Assembly (NCBI GenBank): GCA_024234435.1
Contig: JACKOF010000001.1
Span: 372,001 to 436,000 of the forward strand
DNA from: Pseudomonadales bacterium
Lineage (GTDB): Bacteria; Pseudomonadota; Gammaproteobacteria; Pseudomonadales; Porticoccaceae
Reading direction: 5' to 3'
DNA: 64,000 nucleotides
Part shown: one piece after another, positions 52,934 to 61,685 of the stretch
How positions within the stretch are numbered: position 1 is the stretch's first letter
How the letters are laid out: each line of letters opens with the position of its first letter
The notes under the pieces: model-generated
Databases searched by the model: none
What the model saw: only the letters and a program-made list of their open reading frames with translations
Told to the model about the DNA's origin: nothing
Program-made: the position numbers and the translations under genes

Positions 52934-53098
52934 TTATTGCGAAATGGGTAATGAAATCAGTTCCATAATTCCCCAGACTATGTAGGTCAGGGTTGGTATC
53001 GCAATACCGATGAACAGCAGAATGAAAGGGTTGTCCAGCACCTTCTGCATAAGAGGAATCTCACCTGAACCGGGGTTCAGATCGTTATCTTCAGACAT
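52934..53098 (-). CDS. Small single-helix membrane subunit
   Basis: 54 residues from ATG 53098 with AAGGAAG upstream. A polar N-terminus (SEDNDLNPGSGEIPL) and one membrane helix (about 27-47, FILLFIGIAIPTLTYIVWGI). First gene of the operon controlled by the Dnr box at 53185, followed by subunits II and I. Small single-helix subunits are common in ba3-type oxidases; the role here is inferred from position. Confidence 0.75.
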   Translation of the reverse strand: MSEDNDLNPGSGEIPLMQKVLDNPFILLFIGIAIPTLTYIVWGIMELISLPISQ

Positions 53099-53156
53099 CG
53101 CTATCTTCCTTTTATTAATATAGGTAACCCCTCCTGAAAACAGGTAAGGCGATAAC

Positions 53157-53198
53157 ACTCTACTCTTTCCTCTGGAAAGATTGCTTGATGAAAGTCAA
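53157..53198 (-). promoter_or_regulatory. Dnr/Fnr box and -10 of the norSY operon
   Basis: Plus strand TTGAT-GAAA-GTCAA at 53185-53198 (consensus TTGAT-N4-ATCAA, one mismatch). On the minus strand a -10 TAGAGT (53162-53157) starts exactly 22 nt after the box, so the box is centred near -41 as in class II Fnr/Dnr promoters. Confidence 0.75.
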
Positions 53199-53301
53199 GG
53201 CGAAAAAATCGGCTCTCCTGAAGCAAAAAATTGCTGGTGATCTCTTGTTGATATTGATTGCCTGCAGGAGAAAAGAGCTGTAAACAAAGGGCGCCCACCA
53301 T

Positions 53302-53336
53302 AAAAAAAGCCCCTGTGTTACAGGGGCCCAGTTTTT
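53302..53336. terminator. Terminator of nirS
   Basis: A-run, GCCCCTGT, loop GTT, ACAGGGGC, then GTTTTT after a short CCA spacer on the plus strand. On the minus strand the stem is followed by seven T, a good terminator 31 bp after the nirS stop. Confidence 0.88.
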
Positions 53337-53366
53337 CAAAGGTAAGTCATCAAGGTAAGTAATGAG

Positions 53367-55097
53367 TTAATAAATATCCTTCATGGTGTTGGTGACATTG
53401 AATTTACCCGTTGGCGTGATCAGGCGCTTATCCTTGATCACTGCTTTCAGCTTACGGGTTTTGTCATCCACCACTACGATGGCAGATTCGGCTTCAGCAC
53501 CATTCCACACCGAGAACCAGACTTCATCGCCAGCTTTGTTGTATTCCGGCTGCACAACTCGGGCAGGCCCCCGATCGGCAACACCGGCCCATTCCGCAAT
53601 TGGCAACACTTCGTAACCGGCATCCAAATCGTCAGAATTGAAAACGGCAATGGACTGACTAATCTTGGTGTCAGGATTAAGTGGAGTGTCTACCCAAAGG
53701 TTTTTCGATTTTGGGTGAGTTTTGACGAACAGCGAACCACCGCCCTGACCTTTAAGTACTTTGGGTACTTTCCAGGCGTGTTCCTTATGCTTTTTAGGAT
53801 CAGTGCCGATCAGAGTAATTTCGTCGCTACCCAGAGCACTGGTGACCCAGACCGGGCCGTAGGCTTTGGTGTTCAGGTTGGCTCCGCGACCGGGGTGGGG
53901 GATCTGGGTTGCGTCAATCAGCGCTTCCATTTCACGTTCCTTGGAGTCAACGACAGCAATCTTATTTGACTTGTTGGCCGCCGTCAGGAAGTAGCGTTTG
54001 GTGGAATCCCAACCACCGTCGTGAAGGAAACGGGCAGCTTCCAGTTCGGTCACCTGAAGGGCCTTTGGATCTTCATAGTTGACCAGCAAAATCTTACCGG
54101 TTTCTTTCACATTGACGATAAACTCGGGATGTTCATGGGAAGCGACAATGGCCGCAACACGTGGTTCAGGGTGATACTCCTGAGTGTCAACCGTATAGCC
54201 TCGGGTAGAGACGATCTTCTTCGGTTCCAGCGTTTCGCCATCCATCAGTACATACTGGGGCGGCCAGTAAGAACCGGCAATCGCATACTTGTCTTCGTAA
54301 CCCTTGTATTTGGAGGTTTCCACAGAGCGTGCTTCTGAGCCAATCTTGATCTCGGCTACTGTCTGTGGTTTCTTCATATACATGTCGATCATGTTGATTT
54401 TGGCGTCGCGACCAATGACGAACATGTAACGGCCCGAGCTGGACGGGCGGGAGATATGCACAGCGTAGCCTGTGTTGATAATGGATATAATCTCTTTGCT
54501 GTCGCCGTCGATCAGGGCAACCTGGCCGCTGTCTCGCAAAGTGACGGAGAAAACATTTCCAATATCAAAGCTGCCTTGTGGTTTCTTGGGGCGATCTTCC
54601 GGTTTCACCTGTACTTTCCAGGTGGCCTTCATGTCTGCCATGCCAAATTCGGGAGGTTGTGATGGATTGTGTTGAATATAGCGAGCCATGGCATCAATTT
54701 GTGCATCGGTCATGTCGCCGGATGAACCCCAGTTTGGCATGCCGCCGGGCGTGCCGAACGCAATCAGTGCTTTCAGGTATTCTGTGCCGCGTTGCTGTGT
54801 GATGTCCGGGGTCAGAGGCTTGCCGGTAGCGCCTTTACGGAGAACCCCGTGGCAACCGGCACAGCGCTCAAAGTATATTTTTGTGGACTCACTCCACTCT
54901 TGCGGAGTAATTTTGGGGCCATTAGGATGCAGCGTCATGTCTACATCTGAGGCCATTGTGGGAGCACCCATGTAGCGAACTTCGGATCCGCTGGTGCCGG
55001 GATGATCTGATTTTTCTTCCGCACTTATTGCCCAGGGGCTGATAGTGAATGCGGCCACTGCAAATGCAGCCGTAATTGGTTTCAAGTGAATGGTCAT
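53367..55097 (-). CDS. nirS: Cytochrome cd1 nitrite reductase
   Basis: 576 residues: signal peptide (1-26), cytochrome c domain with CAGCH (79-83), and the eight-bladed heme d1 propeller. The d1 pocket histidines are in ASHEHPEFIVN (H321/H323) and IPHPGRGAN (H401), equivalent to H327 and H369 of the Pseudomonas enzyme. It reduces nitrite to NO in the periplasm. Single transcription unit between a Dnr box (55194) and a terminator (53302). None of the heme d1 synthesis genes (nirF, D, L, G, H, J, E, N) is in the window, so they must be elsewhere. Confidence 0.97.
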   Translation of the reverse strand: MTIHLKPITAAFAVAAFTISPWAISAEEKSDHPGTSGSEVRYMGAPTMASDVDMTLHPNGPKITPQEWSESTKIYFERCAGCHGVLRKGATGKPLTPDITQQRGTEYLKALIAFGTPGGMPNWGSSGDMTDAQIDAMARYIQHNPSQPPEFGMADMKATWKVQVKPEDRPKKPQGSFDIGNVFSVTLRDSGQVALIDGDSKEIISIINTGYAVHISRPSSSGRYMFVIGRDAKINMIDMYMKKPQTVAEIKIGSEARSVETSKYKGYEDKYAIAGSYWPPQYVLMDGETLEPKKIVSTRGYTVDTQEYHPEPRVAAIVASHEHPEFIVNVKETGKILLVNYEDPKALQVTELEAARFLHDGGWDSTKRYFLTAANKSNKIAVVDSKEREMEALIDATQIPHPGRGANLNTKAYGPVWVTSALGSDEITLIGTDPKKHKEHAWKVPKVLKGQGGGSLFVKTHPKSKNLWVDTPLNPDTKISQSIAVFNSDDLDAGYEVLPIAEWAGVADRGPARVVQPEYNKAGDEVWFSVWNGAEAESAIVVVDDKTRKLKAVIKDKRLITPTGKFNVTNTMKDIY

Positions 55098-55165
55098 TTT
55101 TGATTTCCCTTTTTGCCTTGGAGCGAGCCTTGGAATACACTTCTGAGTTGAATAACCCTCTTTTT

Positions 55166-55207
55166 AGTGTGGCCTTGTCGCGGGAAAACTGTGTTGATTA
55201 AAGTCAA
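55166..55207 (-). promoter_or_regulatory. Dnr/Fnr box and -10 of nirS
   Basis: Plus strand TTGAT-TAAA-GTCAA at 55194-55207. On the minus strand a weak -10 CACACT (55171-55166) begins 22 nt after it, the same geometry as at the norSY operon. Confidence 0.75.
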
Positions 55208-55239
55208 GGATTTTAAAAGAGATCGCCGTAACCGGGGCG

Positions 55240-56769
55240 TTATGAAAGATTGGCTGCCTTTATCCTCGCGTTCGCTTCACGTTTTTCACGTTTTTTGCGT
55301 TTCTCGACCAATGGTGGACAGTTGTGTTCATCCCAATAGATAAGCTGGCACTCAAGGCAATGATGACATTCATTGTCAACAATTCCCCCGGTTGGCTTGA
55401 TGGCATTGATCTGGCACCGCGCAGCGCAGGATTGGCAGGGTTTTCCGCATTCATTGCGGCGTCGCAGCCAGTCGAAAATCTTAAAACGACCTAAAATACT
55501 AAGGCTGGCACCCAGTGCGCAGAGGTACTTGCAGAAAAATTTCGAGTTGAATGCTGCGATAGTTAATAGTCCTGCAGCATAGGTTACATAGCCCCAGTCG
55601 CGCATAAATTTCATGGTTAAACTGGTTTTGAACGGCTCTACTTCGGCGAGTTTTGCTGCTGTTGAAAAAGAATCCATCGAAATGCCTACCAGCACGATCA
55701 GAATCAGGTACTTCAATGCCCACAGGCGTTCGTGAATCATGGGGCTAAATTCAAACTTAGGCATGTTCAGTCTACTGGCCAGATCGTGTATCAGTTCCTG
55801 CATGGCCCCGAAAGGGCATAGCCAGCCGCAGAAAACGCCTCTTCCCCAGAGCAGCACCGAAATGGCCACAAATGACCAGAGGAAGAAGGCGACCGGGTCG
55901 ATCATTAAAGTGTCCCAGGTAAAGTTATGAATGATGGTTTGGATAAAGGCCAGAATATTCACAACTGATAGTTGTGCAGAAGACACGTAACCAATAAAGA
56001 TAACGGTAAAGATCAGGAATCCGTAGCGCAAGCATCTGAATAAAGCTGGTCGTCTGACCAGCCAGTCTTGAAAAAGCAGGATCAAAGTCAGTAACAGTAG
56101 CGCGCCAACAATTGTCCACGCCTCGAATTTCTGACTTGCCCAGGTGTCCGCTCGCTGTTGCCAGCGTTGCTCAAGGGAAAGCTCTGCGTTGACTACATTC
56201 ACCCTCTCTCCGGCGGTTGTATCCTGAACAGGCCATTGCAACGCGGCACAAACCTTCTCTACCGAAGACATGATGCTGCGATTAAGCACCATCGCCGTAA
56301 TGGTGGCTCCGGTTATGCCATCAACACTGACATAGCCGGGGCGGTCCGAGGCGTTCACGCGAACCTTGTCGGTGCTTTTCAGATTCAAATACTGGTTGAT
56401 GAAATGGCTTATGTCGGTCTCTTTTACGCCAACGACAAGAATCGGTTCTTCATGTTGCACTATTTTCAGTCCGGCTATCCGGGTATCAGGGGTTATCGCT
56501 ACCAGTGTAGAAATGGGTTTTCCGGAGTAGGCCGGTATCGGGTTTATCTGACTGGTCAACAGCAGAGCACCGATGACCGTGTTGCCCTCCTTTATCAGCC
56601 GGTAACCCGGTTCCTGGGTCTGTGTTTCCAGCTCGCTGGCAGAGGGGAACCAGCCCTGAACGTCATCCAGTTGGAACTGATCGAGGGTATAAGCAGCATT
56701 CACGTTGCAGGCAAAGGCACAAAGCAGTAACGCCAGTTTCAGTAAAACCGGGATATTTCCTGTGCTCAT
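55240..56769 (-). CDS. nirI: NosR/NirI-family protein, probably NirI
   Basis: 509 residues. Signal peptide (1-25), periplasmic FMN-binding domain with DGITGATIT (flavin-linked Thr near 158), about six membrane helices (215-410), and two cytoplasmic CxxxC motifs (C314/C318 followed by Pro, and C413/C417 without it). Two ferredoxin-like clusters (C441, C445, C448, C452 and C468, C471, C474, C484) end the protein. NosR and NirI are electron-transfer proteins needed for nitrous oxide or nitrite reductase expression or activity. With nirS next and no nosZ in view, NirI is the better name. It is shorter than typical NosR, mainly in the periplasmic part. Confidence 0.82.
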   Translation of the reverse strand: MSTGNIPVLLKLALLLCAFACNVNAAYTLDQFQLDDVQGWFPSASELETQTQEPGYRLIKEGNTVIGALLLTSQINPIPAYSGKPISTLVAITPDTRIAGLKIVQHEEPILVVGVKETDISHFINQYLNLKSTDKVRVNASDRPGYVSVDGITGATITAMVLNRSIMSSVEKVCAALQWPVQDTTAGERVNVVNAELSLEQRWQQRADTWASQKFEAWTIVGALLLLTLILLFQDWLVRRPALFRCLRYGFLIFTVIFIGYVSSAQLSVVNILAFIQTIIHNFTWDTLMIDPVAFFLWSFVAISVLLWGRGVFCGWLCPFGAMQELIHDLASRLNMPKFEFSPMIHERLWALKYLILIVLVGISMDSFSTAAKLAEVEPFKTSLTMKFMRDWGYVTYAAGLLTIAAFNSKFFCKYLCALGASLSILGRFKIFDWLRRRNECGKPCQSCAARCQINAIKPTGGIVDNECHHCLECQLIYWDEHNCPPLVEKRKKREKREANARIKAANLS

Positions 56770-56779
56770 TGGCGGGTCT

Positions 56780-56846
56780 CAGTTGTCATGAATCAACTGC
56801 GTGAAGAATGAACTGAATCCGCGCCGTTCCCCTTGACCGCCATCAA
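56780..56846 (-). promoter_or_regulatory. Dnr/Fnr box before nirI, with a second palindrome
   Basis: TTGAC-CGCC-ATCAA at 56833-56846 (one mismatch), and a -10 CATTCT on the minus strand (56810-56805) 22 nt after it. A perfect 6-bp inverted repeat CAGTTG-N8-CAACTG (56780-56799) contains TTGTC-ATGA-ATCAA, a weaker second Dnr-like site over the expected transcription start. The first box is only 34 bp from the divergent gene at 56881 and could serve both. Confidence 0.65.
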
Positions 56847-56880
56847 GAAAAATATGGTTTGCGGCCCTTAGACTCTCGTC

Positions 56881-57297
56881 ATGTGGCGTAAGGTGTCAAT
56901 TATCTGTGTGGTCGCTGCCCTCTGTGGTCAACCTCGGTGTCTCTATGGAGCCGGGAGTAGCGCAGATATAGATGCAGCGAGCAATGAACGTTTTCCGGTA
57001 GATAGAACACTGCTGGAAAAGCAGTGGGGTATCAACTGTGAGCAGGCCGTTGATCTTACGCTTGGTTGGCTGAAGTCGGGTACAGGTATGGAACGGGTGG
57101 CTCCGTTACCGATGCGAAGCCTCAAATATTGTGGGTTGTTATTCAATACGCCGGATACCGGGCGTTACCAACCTTGCCCGGATTATGAGTCTGCGTATCA
57201 ACGATTGGTTGATATTCGACAGCATGAAAGCATCATGGACACCGATACAGAAGCGATTGAAATTTACTTATCAGATCAATGCCTGAGCGCTGGGTAA
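56881..57297 (+). CDS. Small exported protein with four to five cysteines, hypothetical
   Basis: 138 residues with a signal peptide (about 1-24). The mature part has cysteines in INCEQAV, KYCGLLF, QPCPDY and DQCLSAG, enough for two disulfides or a metal site. No family recognised. It is divergent from nirI across the Dnr box and is followed 19 bp later by the TonB receptor, so it probably belongs with that receptor. Confidence 0.6.
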   Translation: MWRKVSIICVVAALCGQPRCLYGAGSSADIDAASNERFPVDRTLLEKQWGINCEQAVDLTLGWLKSGTGMERVAPLPMRSLKYCGLLFNTPDTGRYQPCPDYESAYQRLVDIRQHESIMDTDTEAIEIYLSDQCLSAG

Positions 57298-57322
57298 ACA
57301 GAGGCAAGCAGGGAATATGTAC

Positions 57323-59425
57323 ATGAAAAAAACGATATTGGCAGTTACTGTTACATCAGCGTTGGTCAGTCATTTGGCTGGAGCATCAGTTCGATCAGAT
57401 TGTCAGGATGCAACCTGTGTAGCGGAAAGTGCGAAGAAACCGGGTCCGATGACTGAAATACTGATTACTGGTACCCGGACGCCGAAGCCTTTGCTTTATT
57501 GTCCGCATGCGGCATCACTGATTACTTCGGAGGAAATAAGGTGGAAAGCTGCTGAGTCTCTGGCTGAAGTGCTTCGCGATGTGCCGGGCTTAACCATCAC
57601 CGATGCCGGGCAAGCCGGTATGAAGCGAATTCGCATTCGCGGTGAAGATTCCTATAGAGTGGCCGTGTTGATTGACGGTCAGGAAATAACTGATCACCGG
57701 GGTGAGGGGGTACCGCTGACGCTGGACCCTTCCATGGTGGAAAAAGTGGAAGTGATCAAGGGTGCCGGGTCTGTGCTTTATGGGCCAAAGGCCATGGGTG
57801 GTGTAGTCAACTTTATCACTCGCAAAGGAGGAGAAAGACCTTTTCAGGTAACGGCCTCTACCGGCTGGGACTCTGCTACCGAGGGAGAGCAGTACTTTCT
57901 CAGTGGTTATGGTTCCTGGTCCGGTTTTGATTACCGGGTTTCCTTTGCCAAGGATCAGCAGGGTGATCGGGATACGCCGGAAGGAGAAATAGAGAATACT
58001 TCTTCAGCCAGTGACAGCCGCTCTGTTTATCTGGCAAAACACTGGGCAGGCAGCGAGAGAAGCCGCCATGAACTGGCGTTGATCTGGGATGATCACGACG
58101 CCTATTCGGAAGTTTTTGTGGAAGACGAGGTGCGATTTGCCTTTCCCTTTAACGAATTTGCGATGAAGATTCCACAACGTGACCGGGAAAAGGTCGGCGT
58201 TTTTTATACCTGGGACAACCCGTCTGATATTGTGGAAAAGGTGCAGGTGAATGGTTATCGACAGGTGAGTGATCGTGAGTTTGAAACCTATTGGTCTCAG
58301 GTGTTTGGCACTGAAAAGGAAACGTTTTCCCAGTCTGAACTGGTGACGGTTGGCGGATTGGCGCAAATAGACTTTCACCCTGCCGAAGGCCACTATTTGA
58401 TTGCAGGCATTCAATATACGGATGATCAGGTGAAGCAGGACAGGCAGGAGTATTTGCATCTCAATCCATTTTTGACTCTGGCCACTGAAATATATGATGA
58501 AGCAACACTGGAAACCCGTGCGCTGTTTGTTCAGGATGAATGGCAACTGACGGATCGGCTGGCTTTGACTGCGGGCATTCGCCAATACTGGGTGGATGCC
58601 GAGCTGGAAGAAAGTACGCGTCCGGGACTGATTACGCCGCCCAAAGATGACAATGAGCTGATTACCTCGCTGGCCGCTACCTGGGAGTTGAGTGAGGGTT
58701 CGGTGCTGCGGGCAAGTTTTTCAGAAGGTTACATTTATCCGTCTTTATTGCAGTTGGCCATAGGTGGGGTGGCGCGGACTTTTGTCAATCCTGATCCGGC
58801 ACTTGAGCCTGAAAAATCAGATACTTTCGAGCTGGGCTGGCGCTATAACAATGACAAGTTACAGTTTGATCTGACGGCATTTCAGACAGATGCAAAAAAT
58901 TATATCGATCACGTGGCCTGTGACGCTTCCCCCACATGTATTGGTGGTACAACAAGAACACCTGCGGAAATCTATGTAAACATTGGCGAGGCGACAACGG
59001 TTGGCCTTGAATCCGCTGTTGAATATCGTCTCAGTGATGCGACAACTTTATACACGGCGTTAACCTGGTCAAAACGGGAAAACCGGTTTGATACTTTCGA
59101 TACCGATGATTCCGGTTTACCGAGACTCAGTGGTATTGCCGGGATCAAATATGGAGGGCACCTGCACGGCGTTGGCAACTACTGGCTGGATGCCTATGCC
59201 CGTGGTGAAAGCAGTTCGGATGAAGAGTCCGAGCTGAATGTGGTTGATAAAAATGCTGGGTGGGTAACGGCCAACCTCTCAGCCGGTATCGAGTTTGGTC
59301 AAGATAACCATTTCCGTCTGGTCATGGAAATGAAAAACCTTTTCGATATTACCTATTCATCGGCGTCTGAAAATCTGCTTGCCCCAGGGCGCAGTATGCA
59401 TGCAAACTTTGTAGTGGATTTTTAG
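57323..59425 (+). CDS. TonB-dependent outer membrane receptor
   Basis: 700 residues from ATG 57323, which starts the signal peptide MKKTILAV; an ATG two codons upstream is possible. TonB-box-like TEILITGTR, plug domain (about 55-165; LAEVLRDVPGLTI, RIRGEDSYRVAVLIDGQE, VEVIKGAGSVLYGPKAMGGVVNFIT) and a 22-strand barrel ending in Phe (NFVVDF). A plug of this type occurs in receptors for siderophores, hemin and colicins. Given the nitrite reductase/oxidase cluster, uptake of iron, heme or copper is reasonable, but the ligand cannot be read. Confidence 0.9.
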   Translation: MKKTILAVTVTSALVSHLAGASVRSDCQDATCVAESAKKPGPMTEILITGTRTPKPLLYCPHAASLITSEEIRWKAAESLAEVLRDVPGLTITDAGQAGMKRIRIRGEDSYRVAVLIDGQEITDHRGEGVPLTLDPSMVEKVEVIKGAGSVLYGPKAMGGVVNFITRKGGERPFQVTASTGWDSATEGEQYFLSGYGSWSGFDYRVSFAKDQQGDRDTPEGEIENTSSASDSRSVYLAKHWAGSERSRHELALIWDDHDAYSEVFVEDEVRFAFPFNEFAMKIPQRDREKVGVFYTWDNPSDIVEKVQVNGYRQVSDREFETYWSQVFGTEKETFSQSELVTVGGLAQIDFHPAEGHYLIAGIQYTDDQVKQDRQEYLHLNPFLTLATEIYDEATLETRALFVQDEWQLTDRLALTAGIRQYWVDAELEESTRPGLITPPKDDNELITSLAATWELSEGSVLRASFSEGYIYPSLLQLAIGGVARTFVNPDPALEPEKSDTFELGWRYNNDKLQFDLTAFQTDAKNYIDHVACDASPTCIGGTTRTPAEIYVNIGEATTVGLESAVEYRLSDATTLYTALTWSKRENRFDTFDTDDSGLPRLSGIAGIKYGGHLHGVGNYWLDAYARGESSSDEESELNVVDKNAGWVTANLSAGIEFGQDNHFRLVMEMKNLFDITYSSASENLLAPGRSMHANFVVDF

Positions 59426-59513
59426 TTCTGGCTGTGTATTTTAAGAAACGTTGCCAACGGGTGTGCGAGCAGTTGGTGTATGGGACGTAACCGGATTTTC
59501 TGAGGAGATATCA

Positions 59514-59960
59514 ATGCAACCGCTACCTCATTTTTACCTGGTGGAGGCGAATGCATCTGCGACGGGCGCCTTGTCTGTGGCAGCCGATGGGCTTGCTGAT
59601 ATCGAAGTATCGCCACCTGTTCAGTATGGCGGCAGCGGAGATGACTGGTCACCGGAATCTCTGCTGATGGCCTCGGTAGCGAGTTGCCTGATATTGTCTT
59701 TCAGAGCTGTTGCCAGTGCGTCGAAATTTCCCTGGCTATCCATTGAATGCGAAGCGCAGGGTAAGCTGGATAAAGTCGGTAATGTCACCAGCTTTACCGA
59801 TATCACCACAACGGTTGCGCTCACCATATCAGCTGATTCCGATGCTGAAAGGGCAGGCAAGTTGCTCGAGAAGGCCGAGCAGATTTGCCTGATCAATAAT
59901 TCACTGTCGGCGGAAAAGCACTTTGAATACAGTATTGTGAGTAAGAACGGTACTGAGTAG
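59514..59960 (+). CDS. OsmC-family protein
   Basis: 148 residues from ATG 59514 with AGGAGA upstream. The two redox cysteines of the family are present (ASCLILSF and EQICLINNSLSA), along with SPESLLMASVASC. OsmC/Ohr proteins reduce organic peroxides or act on related reactive species. Which subgroup this is remains open. It follows the TonB receptor gene by 88 bp without a visible terminator. Confidence 0.85.
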   Translation: MQPLPHFYLVEANASATGALSVAADGLADIEVSPPVQYGGSGDDWSPESLLMASVASCLILSFRAVASASKFPWLSIECEAQGKLDKVGNVTSFTDITTTVALTISADSDAERAGKLLEKAEQICLINNSLSAEKHFEYSIVSKNGTE

Positions 59961-60047
59961 CCGCCAGCACTTCCCCCCTCTTGTATAGATATTGCTAGTC
60001 GTTGGCTTTGACTGAAGCACGGGTATCTGCCTTACCCCATTCACACG

Positions 60048-60053
60048 TATAAT
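60048..60053 (+). promoter_or_regulatory. Candidate -10 element of the 5-oxoproline operon
   Basis: A perfect TATAAT 49 bp before the DUF1445 gene. No good -35 lies 16-18 bp before it, so it is offered as a -10 only. Confidence 0.4.
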
Positions 60054-60101
60054 TCCGTATGCTTTGCGGTGTTGTAGCCGTGTTTTTTACAGGGAATGGG
60101 T

Positions 60102-60872
60102 ATGGAGCGACAGCTTTCGCCATCACAATTGCGTCAACGCATTCGAGCGGGTAGCTACCGGGGGCATACGTCGGGGCTGGCTGCGGGTTATGTGCAATGT
60201 AATTTGGTTATCCTGCCGGTTGCCTGGGCTGCAGACTTCCGGCAGTTTTGCAATTTGAATCCGAAACCCTGTCCTCTGGTGAGTGTCGGCAACCCCGGAG
60301 ACTGGCGCATGCAGGATGTGGGTGAGGGTATCGATATTCGCACTGATGTGCCGATGTACCGGATCTTCAGGGAAGGTTTGCTGGTTGATGAGGTCAATGA
60401 TATTAACCGGTACTGGTCAGATGATCTGGTGGTCTTTTTACTGGGGTGCTCGTTTTCCTTTGAAGAAGCACTTCTCGGTGCCGGTCTGGAGATTCGCAAC
60501 ATCAGTGAGGCTGTCAACGTTCCGATGTATCGCACGGATATCCCCTGTCAGGCAGCGGGACCTTTTCAGGGAAATATGGTGGTGAGTATGCGGCCATTTA
60601 AACCCGAGGATGTGAGTCGTGCTGTTGCAATATCACGCCAGTTTCCGGATGTTCATGGGGAGCCAGTGCATATCGGCGACCCCTCGCTTATTGGTATTGG
60701 AAACCTTAGCAGCCCTGATTTTGGCGATGCAGTGACGGTGTACAGCGGTGAGATTCCGGTATTCTGGGCCTGCGGCGTTACGCCTCAAGTCGTGCTGGAG
60801 CAGGCAAAGCCGCCCCTGTGTATTACCCATAGCCCGGGTGCCATGCTGGTGACAGACCTGGAAAATGGTTAA
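60102..60872 (+). CDS. DUF1445 putative hydro-lyase / D-glutamate cyclase N-terminal family
   Basis: 256 residues from ATG 60102, six bases after AGGGA; an ATG at 60096 is too close to it. PSQLRQRIRAGSYRGHTSGLA, YVQCNLVILP, FLLGCSFSFEEAL and YRTDIPC mark the DUF1445/YcsI family. In animals the mitochondrial D-glutamate cyclase joins a DUF1445 and a DUF4392 domain in one chain. Here a DUF4392 gene lies at the other end of the same operon, with 5-oxoprolinase between, so a role in turning D-glutamate to 5-oxoproline is plausible. Confidence 0.85.
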   Translation: MERQLSPSQLRQRIRAGSYRGHTSGLAAGYVQCNLVILPVAWAADFRQFCNLNPKPCPLVSVGNPGDWRMQDVGEGIDIRTDVPMYRIFREGLLVDEVNDINRYWSDDLVVFLLGCSFSFEEALLGAGLEIRNISEAVNVPMYRTDIPCQAAGPFQGNMVVSMRPFKPEDVSRAVAISRQFPDVHGEPVHIGDPSLIGIGNLSSPDFGDAVTVYSGEIPVFWACGVTPQVVLEQAKPPLCITHSPGAMLVTDLENG

Positions 60873-60938
60873 CGCCGCATTTTTTTGTCTAAGGTATAAA
60901 GCAACGTAATGAAACCGAACAGAATACGCTGACGATCA

Positions 60939-61685
60939 ATGACCATGAAACTCAAACTCAATTGCGATCTTGGTGAAAATGCAGCGCTTGATGGCCATGC
61001 GGTTGATGAGGTGGTGATGCCACACATTGATCAGGCTAATATTGCCTGTGGTTTCCATGCCGGTGGTCCCGCCGTCATGCGTCATACACTCGCACTGGCG
61101 GCACAGTATGACGTGCAGATAGGGGCGCATCCGGGCTACCCTGACCCGGAAGGGTTCGGGCGCCGCTCCATGGCCTGTTCCACGGCAGAGATCGTTGCCT
61201 TTATGCATTACCAGATGGCCGCTCTGGAGGGTATGGCACGGTCTCAGGGACTCGAGCTTGAATATGTGAAACCCCATGGCGCCCTCTACAACGATATGAT
61301 GGCCAAACTCAATGTCCGTGAGGCTGTGTTTGAGGCTATCGCCAGTTACCACAAGCCATTACCGCTGATGATCCAGTCCACAATGGCTGCGGACGAGCAT
61401 CGCCATGAAGCGCAAAAGCACGGTATTACATTATGGCTGGAGGCGTTTGCCGACCGCTGCTATGACGATGATGGCACACTGTTGGCTCGTGACAGACCGG
61501 AAGCAGTTCATACTCGTGAAAAAATGCTGGCTCAGGTTGAACAGTTGAAGTCGGAGGCAACAATTACCACGCTGAACGGACATGTTTTGGCTCTGGATGT
61601 GGATAGTCTTTGTGTGCACGGCGACAACGCTGAAAGTGTTGCGGTGATTCAGTTGATCAGGGAGCTGATGGCGCGTGAAGATTGA
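60939..61685 (+). CDS. pxpA: 5-oxoprolinase subunit A
   Basis: 248 residues. LamB/YcsF signature: LKLNCDLGENAA, ANIACGFHAGGP, GAHPGYPDPEGFGRR and VKPHGALYN. PxpA, with PxpB and PxpC, hydrolyses 5-oxoproline to glutamate with ATP. It overlaps pxpB by 11 bp. Confidence 0.95.
   Translation: MTMKLKLNCDLGENAALDGHAVDEVVMPHIDQANIACGFHAGGPAVMRHTLALAAQYDVQIGAHPGYPDPEGFGRRSMACSTAEIVAFMHYQMAALEGMARSQGLELEYVKPHGALYNDMMAKLNVREAVFEAIASYHKPLPLMIQSTMAADEHRHEAQKHGITLWLEAFADRCYDDDGTLLARDRPEAVHTREKMLAQVEQLKSEATITTLNGHVLALDVDSLCVHGDNAESVAVIQLIRELMARED

Noticed and set aside
56158..56730. 190-codon plus-strand ORF opposite nirI
   Set aside because: Covers the conserved FMN-binding region of nirI in antisense, with no ribosome-binding site or recognisable domain.
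58004..58585. 193-codon minus-strand ORF inside the TonB receptor gene
   Set aside because: Antisense of the barrel region, no start signal, His/Arg-rich composition typical of shadows.
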